A stretch of DNA of 23,440 nucleotides from an uncultured bacterium. Lineage in GTDB: Bacteria; Spirochaetota; Spirochaetia; Sphaerochaetales; Sphaerochaetaceae. This document shows positions 14,849 through 21,540 of this stretch, in pieces. Position 1 is the first letter of the stretch, and the number at the start of each line of letters is the position of its first letter. Below the pieces are notes generated by a model. That model saw nothing but the letters and a program-made list of their open reading frames with translations. It did not search any database and was not told the origin of the DNA. The translations under genes and the position numbers were made by a program. The stretch is taken from positions 1 through 23,440 of the forward strand of contig CAJMOS010000036.1 of NCBI GenBank assembly GCA_905215015.1. The letters run 5' to 3'.

Positions 14849-15340
14849 TTAGTTAACAGCAACAGTAACCGTAATAGTATCCGTGTAAGTGTCAGCAGCC
14901 AAGGCAGGTACACCAGTCCAGCCGACAGTGATAGTTGCCTCCTTGGTCAAAGAAGTCTTACCGGCAGGAACAGAAAAGGTTGGGTTGTCAATCGACAAGG
15001 TGGTTACAACCGTCGTGCCAGGATTGGCCGTTCCCACAAAATCCGAATCCGCGACAGAAACCGTATAGCCCACACTTCCATTCTGGTTTCCATCCTTTGC
15101 CAGCCAAAGGCTTACACCATTGTAGGAACCATCCTGGGTGAGATCCACATCATCCTTCACAATAGCATCAGCGGCAACAGCAGAAGCTCCATCATCAGTG
15201 CTCAGGAAGAACACATGATCCTGAGGATCAACAGTGGTCTTCAGCTTGAAAGTATTTCCATTGGTACCGAAATGGTCAGCAGCGAAAGCGGAGACACCAG
15301 CCAGAGCCAGAACAGCGAGAACACTCAAAACTTTTTTCAT
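14849..15340 (-). CDS. Secreted beta-rich protein, fimbrial-like (paralogue 1)
   Basis: A 163-residue exported protein of unknown function. Residues 1-20 are a clean signal peptide with cleavage after AFA. The mature part of about 143 residues has no cysteine, is rich in Thr, Val, Asp and Gly, and ends in alternating beta sequence, TYTDTITVTVAVN (151-163). That ending resembles the single immunoglobulin-like domains of spore coat U/CsuA-type pilus subunits, which is suggestive only. No chaperone or usher gene is nearby. The gene has a good promoter, a 5' hairpin next to its ribosome site (AAGGAAAG) and its own terminator, so it is probably well expressed. It seems distantly related to the protein at 15829-16356. 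Confidence 0.8.
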   Translation of the reverse strand: MKKVLSVLAVLALAGVSAFAADHFGTNGNTFKLKTTVDPQDHVFFLSTDDGASAVAADAIVKDDVDLTQDGSYNGVSLWLAKDGNQNGSVGYTVSVADSDFVGTANPGTTVVTTLSIDNPTFSVPAGKTSLTKEATITVGWTGVPALAADTYTDTITVTVAVN

Positions 15341-15354
15341 TTTTTCTTTCCTTT

Positions 15355-15371
15355 CCGGACCTTTTGTCCGG
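15355..15371 (-). promoter_or_regulatory. 5'-leader hairpin beside the ribosome site
   Basis: CCGGAC (15355-15360) and GTCCGG (15366-15371) form a perfect six-base stem with a five-base loop in the leader of the secreted protein gene. It ends one base before the purine-rich ribosome site at 15346-15353. It could stabilise the message or keep the site open; no ligand-binding fold is visible. Confidence 0.45.
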
Positions 15372-15395
15372 GTGCAAGTAACTTTTGATGGTTAC

Positions 15396-15424
15396 AATGT
15401 ACTCAGCCTTCGTACTTATGTCAA
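15396..15424 (-). promoter_or_regulatory. Promoter of the first secreted protein gene
   Basis: The minus strand has a perfect TTGACA (plus 15419-15424), a 17-base spacer and TACATT (plus 15396-15401). The start would lie near 15389, giving a leader of about 49 bases. This is one of the best sigma-70 matches in the window. Confidence 0.65.
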
Positions 15425-15828
15425 TAGAATTTGAAAATATTTTTTCTATCTTTTTTGAACTTTTCATTTTTCAGCATTGTGTTATCGCTCTTTTTACGGG
15501 GTAAAGCCTTATTTTATTGTGTATACGCTTTAGTATTCGCCAGTTTTTTGGCTTGCTGGTGCGGTTTAAGACAAAAAGAAGTCGCTTCTTGGACAAACTT
15601 TTTAGGAACAAACTTCAGACATACCTTGTACATAGGGACGGAAAAGTTCGGAAGAGTTCCTATTCGTCCCGTTCTTCGGCCAGGTGTGTGGAGGCGATTT
15701 CTGACCGAAGGGGCTGGATCTTGCGCGTTACGTCTTATCTGCCAAACAATTGCGCATAAGCCATCAACAAGCAACCTCCCCCAGGTCGCACCCGAGGGAG
15801 GCTGATATGGTCCGGTTTTTCTGCATGG
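15425..15828. other. Intergenic stretch between the two secreted protein genes
   Basis: The first half is T-rich and the only long frame (15431-15805, plus) looks like random translation of T-rich DNA followed by unmatched sequence. I see no tRNA, repeat or mobile-element motif. Near its right end CCTCCC (15775-15780) and GGGAGG (15796-15801) could form a weak terminator for the gene at 15829, but the T-run after it is poor. Confidence 0.45.
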
Positions 15829-16356
15829 CTACCGGGGATTGGAAATCTGGACGTTGACCGTAGCGTGGTAGCTGCCTTCAAAGGCATTGGAGAACTCGCT
15901 CGGATTGATGGAGAAGTCGAATGCATAGACCCCTACCGCACGCTGGCCCGGGCTCATCTGTCCGAACACCTGGTAGTCGTCCGAGTTTTGGAGCACCACC
16001 GGATTGCCTGCCAGGGAGTACTGGTTGTTCCCGTTGGCGACAAGCCTGATGGTGGTCTGGTAGGCCATCGTCACCTTCTCGTCCTCATCCCAGGCAAGGA
16101 CGGGAAGCTGGGCTTCCAGGTTCATCGCATGGGAGGTATTCGAGGTAACGATGAAGTACGCGGTAGACTGGGCGCTGTCGGAGGTGAACGACCAGTCGGT
16201 GCGGGCGTTCTCGCCGCTGGCGTCGGCGTAGAAGCCGGCCCTGTTCTCCTCGTCCACCCTCGCGACCAGCTTCACATCGTTCTCGAACACCTCGGCGGCG
16301 CTCAAGGAACCGGCAGCCAACAGCAATAGGGAAATCAGTGCAAGTGATTTGTTCAT
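15829..16356 (-). CDS. Secreted beta-rich protein (paralogue 2)
   Basis: A 175-residue exported protein of unknown function with a signal peptide (residues 1-20, cleavage near SLSA). The mature part starts with VKLVARVDEENRAGFYADA, which aligns by eye with FKLKTTVDPQDHVFFLSTDD near the start of the mature protein from 14849, and it ends in similar beta sequence, YHATVNVQISNP. Both lack cysteine in the mature part. I infer a small family of surface or periplasmic beta-sandwich proteins. The ATG at 16356 follows AGGAAAAA; a longer frame to 16380 is less likely. The gene lies downstream of the Memo operon but has its own promoter-like sequence. Confidence 0.75.
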   Translation of the reverse strand: MNKSLALISLLLLAAGSLSAAEVFENDVKLVARVDEENRAGFYADASGENARTDWSFTSDSAQSTAYFIVTSNTSHAMNLEAQLPVLAWDEDEKVTMAYQTTIRLVANGNNQYSLAGNPVVLQNSDDYQVFGQMSPGQRAVGVYAFDFSINPSEFSNAFEGSYHATVNVQISNPR

Positions 16357-16375
16357 AGTTTTTCCTAGTAAGCTT

Positions 16376-16405
16376 ACCATACACCAAAAGCGCAGACCTT
16401 GTGAA
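16376..16405 (-). promoter_or_regulatory. Possible promoter of the second secreted protein gene
   Basis: The minus strand has TTCACA (plus 16400-16405), an 18-base spacer and TATGGT (plus 16376-16381). The start would lie near 16370, giving a leader of about 15 bases. The -35 matches five of six consensus bases and the -10 four of six. Confidence 0.35.
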
Positions 16406-16516
16406 GAGAATTATGTCATAAGAATTCTGAATATTTTTACTATTTTATGTACAAACTATGGAACACATCAACTTTTTGCTGGAATTTGCCAATATCTTCT
16501 GTCCACAGTATCCCAG

Positions 16517-17479
16517 TCAGTCGTCAAAACATCCATACACCGGGAACCCGCACGCGGCACAGCGACCATGGGTGATGGTCCGCGAAGCCTCTTGCCGCTG
16601 GCTTCCCCCGTAGCGGTGGTCATGGATCAGGACGGTGTGGCAGGAGGGGCAGCATGTCGCATCGACGTGGCTGCTGTTTCCCCCGTAGATATACGGAATA
16701 CCCGACATGCCGGCCACCTCCAGCATCTTCTCGAGGAACGACTCGCTGGTCGCCGTCCGGTCGCTCATCTGATACCGGGGGAAGAAACGGGAAAGATGCC
16801 AGACCTGGACACCCCGGTCGCACAGGAGCTTCCCCAGCTCCTCAACCATCCTCCTGGTGTGGATCCCCTCGATCAGAAGGGTCGTCACCTCAAGATGCCT
16901 CTTCCTTCGTACCGCTTCCTCCACCGAATCCAGCACAGGCCACAGGCTCCCCTTGCAGATGTCCGCATAAAACAAGGCGTCTCCCTTCACGTCGATGTTC
17001 AAGGCGTCGACAACAGGGAAGATGCGGTCCCACGACTCCCTGGAGAAGGAACCATTGGTGACCATGACATTGCGGATTCCGCTTTCCCGCGCCAACGTGG
17101 CGACGTCGACCATATAGTCCTGCCAGACACTCGGCTCGCTGTAGGTATAGCTGATGCTGCGGACATGCTGCCGCCTGGCTACCTCGACCACCACCTCCGG
17201 CGGGTAGTACCTGCTCGGAACGTCGCACCCCGGCTGGCTGATCGTGTAGTTCTGGCAGAACCTGCACCGGTAGTTGCAACCAGCTTCCGCCACGGAAAGG
17301 CTCAGGGTGCCGGGAAGGAAATGGTAGAGGGGCTTCTTCTCGATCGGGTCTACGGCAAGGGCAACCAGCTGGCCATACTGCAGCGAGCGGATGGTTCCCC
17401 CCTCGTTCCGCCGGACCTGGCAGTACCCATTTCTCCCCTCGGGAATATCGCAGTGGCGCCAGCAGAAACCGCACTTCAT
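16517..17479 (-). CDS. amrS: AmmeMemoRadiSam system radical SAM enzyme
   Basis: A 320-residue radical SAM protein. CNYRCRFC (Cys68, Cys72, Cys75) is the Cx3Cx2C site that binds the [4Fe-4S] cluster cleaving SAM. An N-terminal set, Cys3, Cys6, Cys10 and Cys20 (CGFCWRHC and GYC), and a C-terminal pair of motifs, CCPSC and GRCAAC, probably hold further metal sites; this three-part layout marks the AmrS family, related to pyruvate formate-lyase activating enzymes. Its ATG overlaps the AMMECR1 stop as ATGA. It is the last gene of the Memo-AMMECR1-AmrS operon. The chemistry of the system is not settled as far as I know. Confidence 0.93.
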   Translation of the reverse strand: MKCGFCWRHCDIPEGRNGYCQVRRNEGGTIRSLQYGQLVALAVDPIEKKPLYHFLPGTLSLSVAEAGCNYRCRFCQNYTISQPGCDVPSRYYPPEVVVEVARRQHVRSISYTYSEPSVWQDYMVDVATLARESGIRNVMVTNGSFSRESWDRIFPVVDALNIDVKGDALFYADICKGSLWPVLDSVEEAVRRKRHLEVTTLLIEGIHTRRMVEELGKLLCDRGVQVWHLSRFFPRYQMSDRTATSESFLEKMLEVAGMSGIPYIYGGNSSHVDATCCPSCHTVLIHDHRYGGSQRQEASRTITHGRCAACGFPVYGCFDD

Positions 17480-18030
17480 CGTTGCTCCCCGAAGACCTCC
17501 GCCTGGAAGGTCTCGTAGCGGGCGCCCGGATCAAGGTAGCCGTCGGGCATCAGCCCCGCTTTCCTGCTGAGGTTCTCCATCATCTCCTTTCTGCCCCAGC
17601 CCTGTTCGGTCGCCACCTGGGGAAGGAAGACAGCCCTTCTTCCCAAGGCGGTGAGGATGATGCCGTCACGCCCGGGAAGGAATGCTTCCAGATTCCTGAT
17701 CGGCTTGGGCACGGTCAGGACGGAAATCTCGATGGCGCAGTCCTCCAGTTCCTGCTCTTCGAGCGGCGGGAACCGCCAGTCCTCGAAGGCGCTCTCCCTG
17801 GCGAGCAGGGAGACAAGGTCGCACAGCGGATTCCCCGCCCCGACCAGGTAGCCGATGCAGCCACGGAGCCTGCCATGCTCATGGAGGGTCACGAAAGCCC
17901 CGGGACCGACGACCGTCAGCGCCTTGTCCTTCCTCGCGATCCTCAGGGGTTCGCCCGTTCCTTTGTGGAAGGCGCCTGCAATCGAGTCGCGGGCGACTTG
18001 GAGCAACAACGTCTGTTCTTCTCTGGTCAT
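17476..18030 (-). CDS. amrA: AmmeMemoRadiSam system protein A (AMMECR1 domain)
   Basis: A 184-residue AMMECR1-domain protein. The hallmark LRGCIG is at residues 55-60, with the invariant cysteine at 58, followed by the conserved AFEDWRFPPL and the late segment PQVATEQGW. The ATG at 18030 overlaps the Memo stop as ATGA and is preceded by GGAGG five bases away, so I prefer it to an in-frame TTG at 18042. It is the middle gene of the operon, with four-base overlaps on both sides, which implies tight stoichiometry of the three proteins. The biochemical function of the domain is not established; a role with the radical SAM partner in modifying a protein or small molecule is inferred. Confidence 0.93.
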   Translation of the reverse strand: MTREEQTLLLQVARDSIAGAFHKGTGEPLRIARKDKALTVVGPGAFVTLHEHGRLRGCIGYLVGAGNPLCDLVSLLARESAFEDWRFPPLEEQELEDCAIEISVLTVPKPIRNLEAFLPGRDGIILTALGRRAVFLPQVATEQGWGRKEMMENLSRKAGLMPDGYLDPGARYETFQAEVFGEQR

Positions 18031-18848
18031 GGGTTCCTCCAAAGGACCGTGACGTAGGAGACGAAACTCTCCCCGCCGCCGGAAAGGCCAAACGAGTCAT
18101 AGCTGTCGGCGACTTCCCCGACAAGGCCAAGGTGCGAATTGACACAGCTGGCGATGACGCTCGGGGCGATGCCGCAGACCGTGCTGTGGCGCTCGATGCT
18201 CGACCGGAGCGCCTCCCGCCATTTGCCCTGGGAAAGCAGTCCGGCAAGATTCCGGTCGTCGCGTCCGACTTGGGCACGGACCTCCTCGGAGATTTCCGGT
18301 CCATAGGGAATGTAGCGGAACCCTTCCCCATAGTGGGTGAAGTCGCTGGAGGCGATCAGGCTGGTGCGGTCGTCCATTTGCCCGAGGACCAGTCCGGCAA
18401 GCCGCTCGACCTGGTCCTCGTCCACCTGGTTGACCAGGCCCATGCTCACCGAAACGCCAGGCAGGACCTCTTGCAGGCCGGGAAGGACCATCTCCACCGC
18501 GTGCTCGCGCTGGATCTGCGGCTCCCCGCCGGAAGCGGCACCCTCCAAGGGGACCATGGGAAGCACCCCGAAGGGGGTTCGCGCGCTGTCAAAGGAACGG
18601 GAACCAAGGATCTCGTTCGGCCTCAGGTAAAAGTAATGGGAGGGAGAAAGGATGATGACCCGCGTAACCGCATGATCGACGCGGGCAAGGTAATGGGCGA
18701 TGCCGCGATGGGAAAAGAAGAGCCCTGCATGGGGCAGGATCGCAGACCGGACCCGGGCACCGGGCTCGGGTCGGAAGGCAATCAGGTCATGCAGCTCGTC
18801 CTTGTCGGAGGGGTACCAGTACCCCGCAAACACGTCTTTTCTTTCCAT
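18027..18848 (-). CDS. amrB: AmmeMemoRadiSam system protein B (Memo family)
   Basis: A 273-residue Memo-family protein, related to extradiol dioxygenases of the LigB type. AGYWYPSD (8-15) is the family opening; His40 in ILPHAGLFFSH, His71 in LSPSHYFYL and Cys225 in STVCGIAP are the likely metal or active-site residues, matching the His-His-Cys site of human MEMO1. SSDFTHYG (167-174) is also a family signature. It heads the three-gene operon. There is no Shine-Dalgarno sequence before the ATG, and a -10-like TATACT ends six bases upstream, so the message may be leaderless. Confidence 0.92.
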   Translation of the reverse strand: MERKDVFAGYWYPSDKDELHDLIAFRPEPGARVRSAILPHAGLFFSHRGIAHYLARVDHAVTRVIILSPSHYFYLRPNEILGSRSFDSARTPFGVLPMVPLEGAASGGEPQIQREHAVEMVLPGLQEVLPGVSVSMGLVNQVDEDQVERLAGLVLGQMDDRTSLIASSDFTHYGEGFRYIPYGPEISEEVRAQVGRDDRNLAGLLSQGKWREALRSSIERHSTVCGIAPSVIASCVNSHLGLVGEVADSYDSFGLSGGGESFVSYVTVLWRNP

Positions 18849-18854
18849 GCCAGT

Positions 18855-18883
18855 AGTATAGCTGTTTTTGTCTGGAAAGACAA
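18855..18883 (-). promoter_or_regulatory. Predicted promoter of the Memo operon, leaderless
   Basis: The minus strand has TTGTCT (plus 18878-18883), a 17-base spacer and TATACT (plus 18855-18860), with six bases to the ATG. The -35 lies in the T-run of the hsp20 copy 2 terminator, so the two elements share DNA. Confidence 0.5.
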
Positions 18884-18914
18884 AAAATCAGGACTGCCGC
18901 CTGGGGCAGTCCTG
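18881..18914 (-). terminator. Terminator of hsp20 copy 2
   Basis: CAGGACTGCC (18889-18898) and GGCAGTCCTG (18905-18914) form a perfect ten-base stem with a six-base loop. On the minus strand it is followed by ATTTTTTGTC. It lies 43 bases past the hsp20 stop and directly before the Memo promoter. Confidence 0.88.
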
Positions 18915-18957
18915 CAATGGAGTGTATGAAACCAGCTTGTACGCGCACGTGGAAGGA

Positions 18958-19347
18958 TCAGTTGACCTTCACGTCGATGCGCTTCGGCTGTACGGGAACC
19001 CGCTTCGGCATCTCGATGGTGAGCAGGCCGTTGACGAAATTCGCCTTGATGGCGGACTCTTCGACATGCTCGGGAAGGCTGAAGGTCCTCTCGAAGGGGA
19101 CGTAGGCGCGCTCCTTGATCAGATAGGAGTTCTGCTCGTGCCTCGGCATCCTCCGCTTGCTGGAAAGGTGCAGGGTGTGGTTCTCGACGTGCAATTCGAG
19201 ATCGCTTTCCTGATACCCAGGCAGCTCGGCTTCGAGAATATATTTGTCAGACGTCTCATAGACATCAACCGGCGGGAACTTGGAATCGCTCACCGCATTC
19301 CAATCATCGAACATGTCGTCAAAGAAGGGGTTCACCAAGTATCTCAT
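18958..19347 (-). CDS. Small heat shock protein, Hsp20/alpha-crystallin family, copy 2
   Basis: A 129-residue Hsp20 chaperone, shorter than copy 1 because its N-terminal arm is reduced. The alpha-crystallin domain starts near residue 25 (PPVDVYE), continues with LEAELPGY (38-45) and has the signature FVNGLLTIEMPK (104-115); the C-terminal contact reads IDV (124-126) instead of the usual I-x-I. Both copies begin MRYL and share KER-x-x-x-x-FER-x-FSLPE, so they are true paralogues that could form mixed oligomers. GGAGG precedes the ATG at 19347. Its promoter region closely matches that of copy 1. It has its own terminator and is divergent from the 5'-nucleotidase gene. Confidence 0.95.
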   Translation of the reverse strand: MRYLVNPFFDDMFDDWNAVSDSKFPPVDVYETSDKYILEAELPGYQESDLELHVENHTLHLSSKRRMPRHEQNSYLIKERAYVPFERTFSLPEHVEESAIKANFVNGLLTIEMPKRVPVQPKRIDVKVN

Positions 19348-19378
19348 AATTGCACCTCCGTGTGCTTCATTTGTTGCA

Positions 19379-19404
19379 TTGCGTGAGCCTTGCGGCTTAC
19401 GCAA
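19379..19404 (-). promoter_or_regulatory. Stem-loop at the predicted 5' end of hsp20 copy 2 mRNA
   Basis: TTGCGTGAGCC (19379-19389) and GGCTTACGCAA (19394-19404) form an 11-base stem with one mismatch and a GCAA tetraloop on the mRNA strand. The predicted sigma-54 start is near 19401, so the hairpin is at the 5' end of the transcript. The inner seven-base stem and the position match copy 1. Confidence 0.65.
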
Positions 19405-19411
19405 GATGTAC

Positions 19412-19427
19412 TGCAACTCGCGTGCCA
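19412..19427 (-). promoter_or_regulatory. Sigma-54 promoter of hsp20 copy 2
   Basis: The minus strand reads TGGCACG, four bases (CGAG), TTGCA. This is a perfect match to the sigma-54 consensus in both blocks and spacing. The same element with one change lies before hsp20 copy 1. Confidence 0.8.
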
Positions 19428-19650
19428 AAACATGTATTTCTATTTATTTTAACAAATTGATTTCAAACATCTTTTTTCGGTACAGAATTCTTTGAAGCAA
19501 ATGGGGACAACCCGCTTCCCTGCACTGTATCAAAATGACACATCGGCCTTGAAAGAGGTCCCCTGCTGGGTCAAAAGGGAACGGGAAAGCCGGAATCCCT
19601 GCGCGCCCCGTCCGGATGTTCTCCTTTTCGCAAAACCCGGAGGACATCTA
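19428..19650. other. Divergent intergenic region between hsp20 copy 2 and the 5'-nucleotidase gene
   Basis: The first 30 bases are AT-rich and resemble the region upstream of hsp20 copy 1. The rest, to the nucleotidase promoter at 19651, has no reading frame that I recognise and no strong hairpin. An activator site for the sigma-54 promoter would be expected here but I cannot pick one out. Confidence 0.4.
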
Positions 19651-19679
19651 TTGTCTTCCCTTGCATGAACCCGTAGAGT
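19651..19679 (+). promoter_or_regulatory. Predicted 5'-nucleotidase promoter, TTGTCT-17-TAGAGT
   Basis: TTGTCT (19651-19656) and TAGAGT (19674-19679) are 17 bases apart. The start point would be near 19687, with a leader of about 22 bases that holds AAGGAGGG. The -10 is identical to those proposed for glnN and the ECF operon. Confidence 0.5.
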
Positions 19680-19708
19680 AAACCTATCAAAACCGCAAGG
19701 AGGGATTG

Positions 19709-21517
19709 ATGAATCTACGTCGAATATCCATGTTGATGGTGTCTCTGCTGGCATGCGTCTCGTGCCTTTGGGCGCAGCCCACGCTTGAGCAGCCGGACCT
19801 CAAGAAGAGAGGACCCGTGACAATCACCGTTTTGGGGACCACCGATATCCACGGCAACATCTGGGGGTACAGTTACGAGGACAACAAGGAGACCACGAAG
19901 GACGGACTGGCCCGTGTCGCCACCTATATCGAGCAGGTCCGCAAGGACCAGGGAGCGGACAACGTCGTCCTGGTCGACGACGGCGACCTGTTCCAAGGCA
20001 CCCTGCTGACCGACGACCTGTACAACAAGGACGACAGCGTCCCCCACCCGTTGATGGAGGCGATGAACGACCTGCGCTACGACGCCATGGTGTTCGGAAA
20101 CCACGAGTTCAACTTCGGGGTTCCCTTCGTCGAGAGACTGAAGAAAGAGGCGAAAGCTCCCTACCTGTGCGCCAACGCCACCTACCATGACACCGGCAAG
20201 CCGCTGGCCGCCCCCTACGCCATCATCATGAAGGACGGGGTGCGCATCGGCATCATCGGCCTGACCAACCCGGACGTTCCCCGGTGGGATGGCCCGAAAG
20301 TGGAATCCCTCGATTTCGAAGAGGTCGGGTCCGCAGCCCGCAGGGCCTGCGACCAGCTCAAGGGGAAAGTCGACCTGATCGTCGCGGTCGCCCATGTCGG
20401 ATTCCTGGCGGAGTATGACGAGGACCACGGCACCGATGCCGGCTACCGCATCCTCGACCAGTGCCCGGAGATCAAGGTGCTGATGGTCGGACATTCCCAC
20501 GTGACGGTCAACGAGGATTATGCGAACGGAGCGAAGGTGCTTTCCTGCAAGAACAGCGGCAAGGAAGTCGCCCGCTGGGACATCTCCTTCGACGACCAGA
20601 ACCAGATCACCGGCATCAAGGGCGAGGTCGTCTCCATGGACGGCGTCAAGCCCAGCGAGGCTCTGCGTTCGCTGCCCGCGGTCAAGGAAGCCCACGAGAA
20701 GACCGTCACCTACGTCCAGGGAGGCGCGAAGAGCGCCGACGGCACCGTCACGAGCGGAGTCCTCGGCATCGCCACCGCTGATTTCCAGCCTGCCGACGAG
20801 ATTCCCGGGATTCCCCAGGCCAAGCTCGAGGACACAGCGGTCATGGATCTGATCCTGAACGTCCAGCTGCGCAATTCCGGAGCCGATGTCACCTCCACCG
20901 CCCTTTTCCGCGACGACAGCGCCATCTACGCCGGACCGATCAACTATGGGGTCATCTTCAAGATCTACAAGTTCGACAACACCCTCTATACCGTCGACGT
21001 CACCGGCGCCGAGCTGAAGACCTACATGGAATGGGCGGCCGCCTGCTACAACCAGTGGAAGCCGGGAGACGTCACCATCAGCTTCAACCCGGACAAGCCG
21101 GGCTATCTGCACGACCAGTTCCAGGGGGTCACCTATGAGATCGACCTTTCCCAGCCGGTGGGAAGCCGCATCAAGCACGTGACCTTCAAGGGGCAACCCC
21201 TGAAGGACGACCAGGTCCTGAAGCTCGCGGTCAACAACTACCGCTACTCTTCCGGCCTGAAGACCTTGAAGATGGTCAAGGCGAAGCGAGACTGGGAGTC
21301 TCCGAACTCCATCCGCGACATGCTGACCACCTACATCAAGGAGCAGGGCGAGATTTCGCCCCAGTGCGACCACAACTGGAAGATCGTCGGAGTCGACCTC
21401 CAGCTGGACAACCCCGAACGGGCCAAGGCGATCGAGTTGGTCAAGGAGGGCAAGATCGAGCTTCCCTACCACAAGAGCCTGAACCTCGACGAGCTGAAGG
21501 CGCAAGGACTGCTCTGA
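19709..21517 (+). CDS. Exported 5'-nucleotidase / metallophosphatase (UshA-like)
   Basis: A 602-residue two-domain hydrolase expected to dephosphorylate nucleotides outside the cytoplasm for nucleoside uptake. Residues 1-23 form a signal peptide ending CLWA; LLAC at 13-16 could also be a spirochaetal-type lipobox. The metallophosphatase domain shows Asp46 and His48 (TTDIHGN), DDGDLFQG (90-97), GNHEFNFG (130-137) and a late VGHSHV, all the two-metal ligands. The C-terminal 5'-nucleotidase domain holds the substrate-binding part, from about residue 360 (GIATADFQ and the LILNVQLRNSGAD segment). The ATG at 19709 is set by AAGGAGGG. The gene is monocistronic and convergent with YhcH. Substrate range (AMP, UDP-sugar, cyclic dinucleotide) is not predictable. 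Confidence 0.93.
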   Translation: MNLRRISMLMVSLLACVSCLWAQPTLEQPDLKKRGPVTITVLGTTDIHGNIWGYSYEDNKETTKDGLARVATYIEQVRKDQGADNVVLVDDGDLFQGTLLTDDLYNKDDSVPHPLMEAMNDLRYDAMVFGNHEFNFGVPFVERLKKEAKAPYLCANATYHDTGKPLAAPYAIIMKDGVRIGIIGLTNPDVPRWDGPKVESLDFEEVGSAARRACDQLKGKVDLIVAVAHVGFLAEYDEDHGTDAGYRILDQCPEIKVLMVGHSHVTVNEDYANGAKVLSCKNSGKEVARWDISFDDQNQITGIKGEVVSMDGVKPSEALRSLPAVKEAHEKTVTYVQGGAKSADGTVTSGVLGIATADFQPADEIPGIPQAKLEDTAVMDLILNVQLRNSGADVTSTALFRDDSAIYAGPINYGVIFKIYKFDNTLYTVDVTGAELKTYMEWAAACYNQWKPGDVTISFNPDKPGYLHDQFQGVTYEIDLSQPVGSRIKHVTFKGQPLKDDQVLKLAVNNYRYSSGLKTLKMVKAKRDWESPNSIRDMLTTYIKEQGEISPQCDHNWKIVGVDLQLDNPERAKAIELVKEGKIELPYHKSLNLDELKAQGLL

Positions 21518-21540
21518 TCCGTATGCGCGCAAAAAACGGA

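Noticed and set aside
15431..15805. 124-codon plus-strand frame in the gap between secreted protein genes
   Set aside because: Its start is hydrophobic only because the DNA is T-rich, there is no ribosome site, and the remainder matches nothing.
16368..16377. GTAAGCTTAC palindrome upstream of the second secreted protein gene
   Set aside because: It shares GTAAGC with the hsp20 hairpins, but it has no loop, no sigma-54 element beside it, and a ten-base palindrome is expected by chance.
19715..21532. 605-codon minus-strand open frame opposite the 5'-nucleotidase
   Set aside because: The plus strand has all 5'-nucleotidase motifs, a signal peptide, ribosome site and promoter. The antisense translation is low-complexity shadow sequence.
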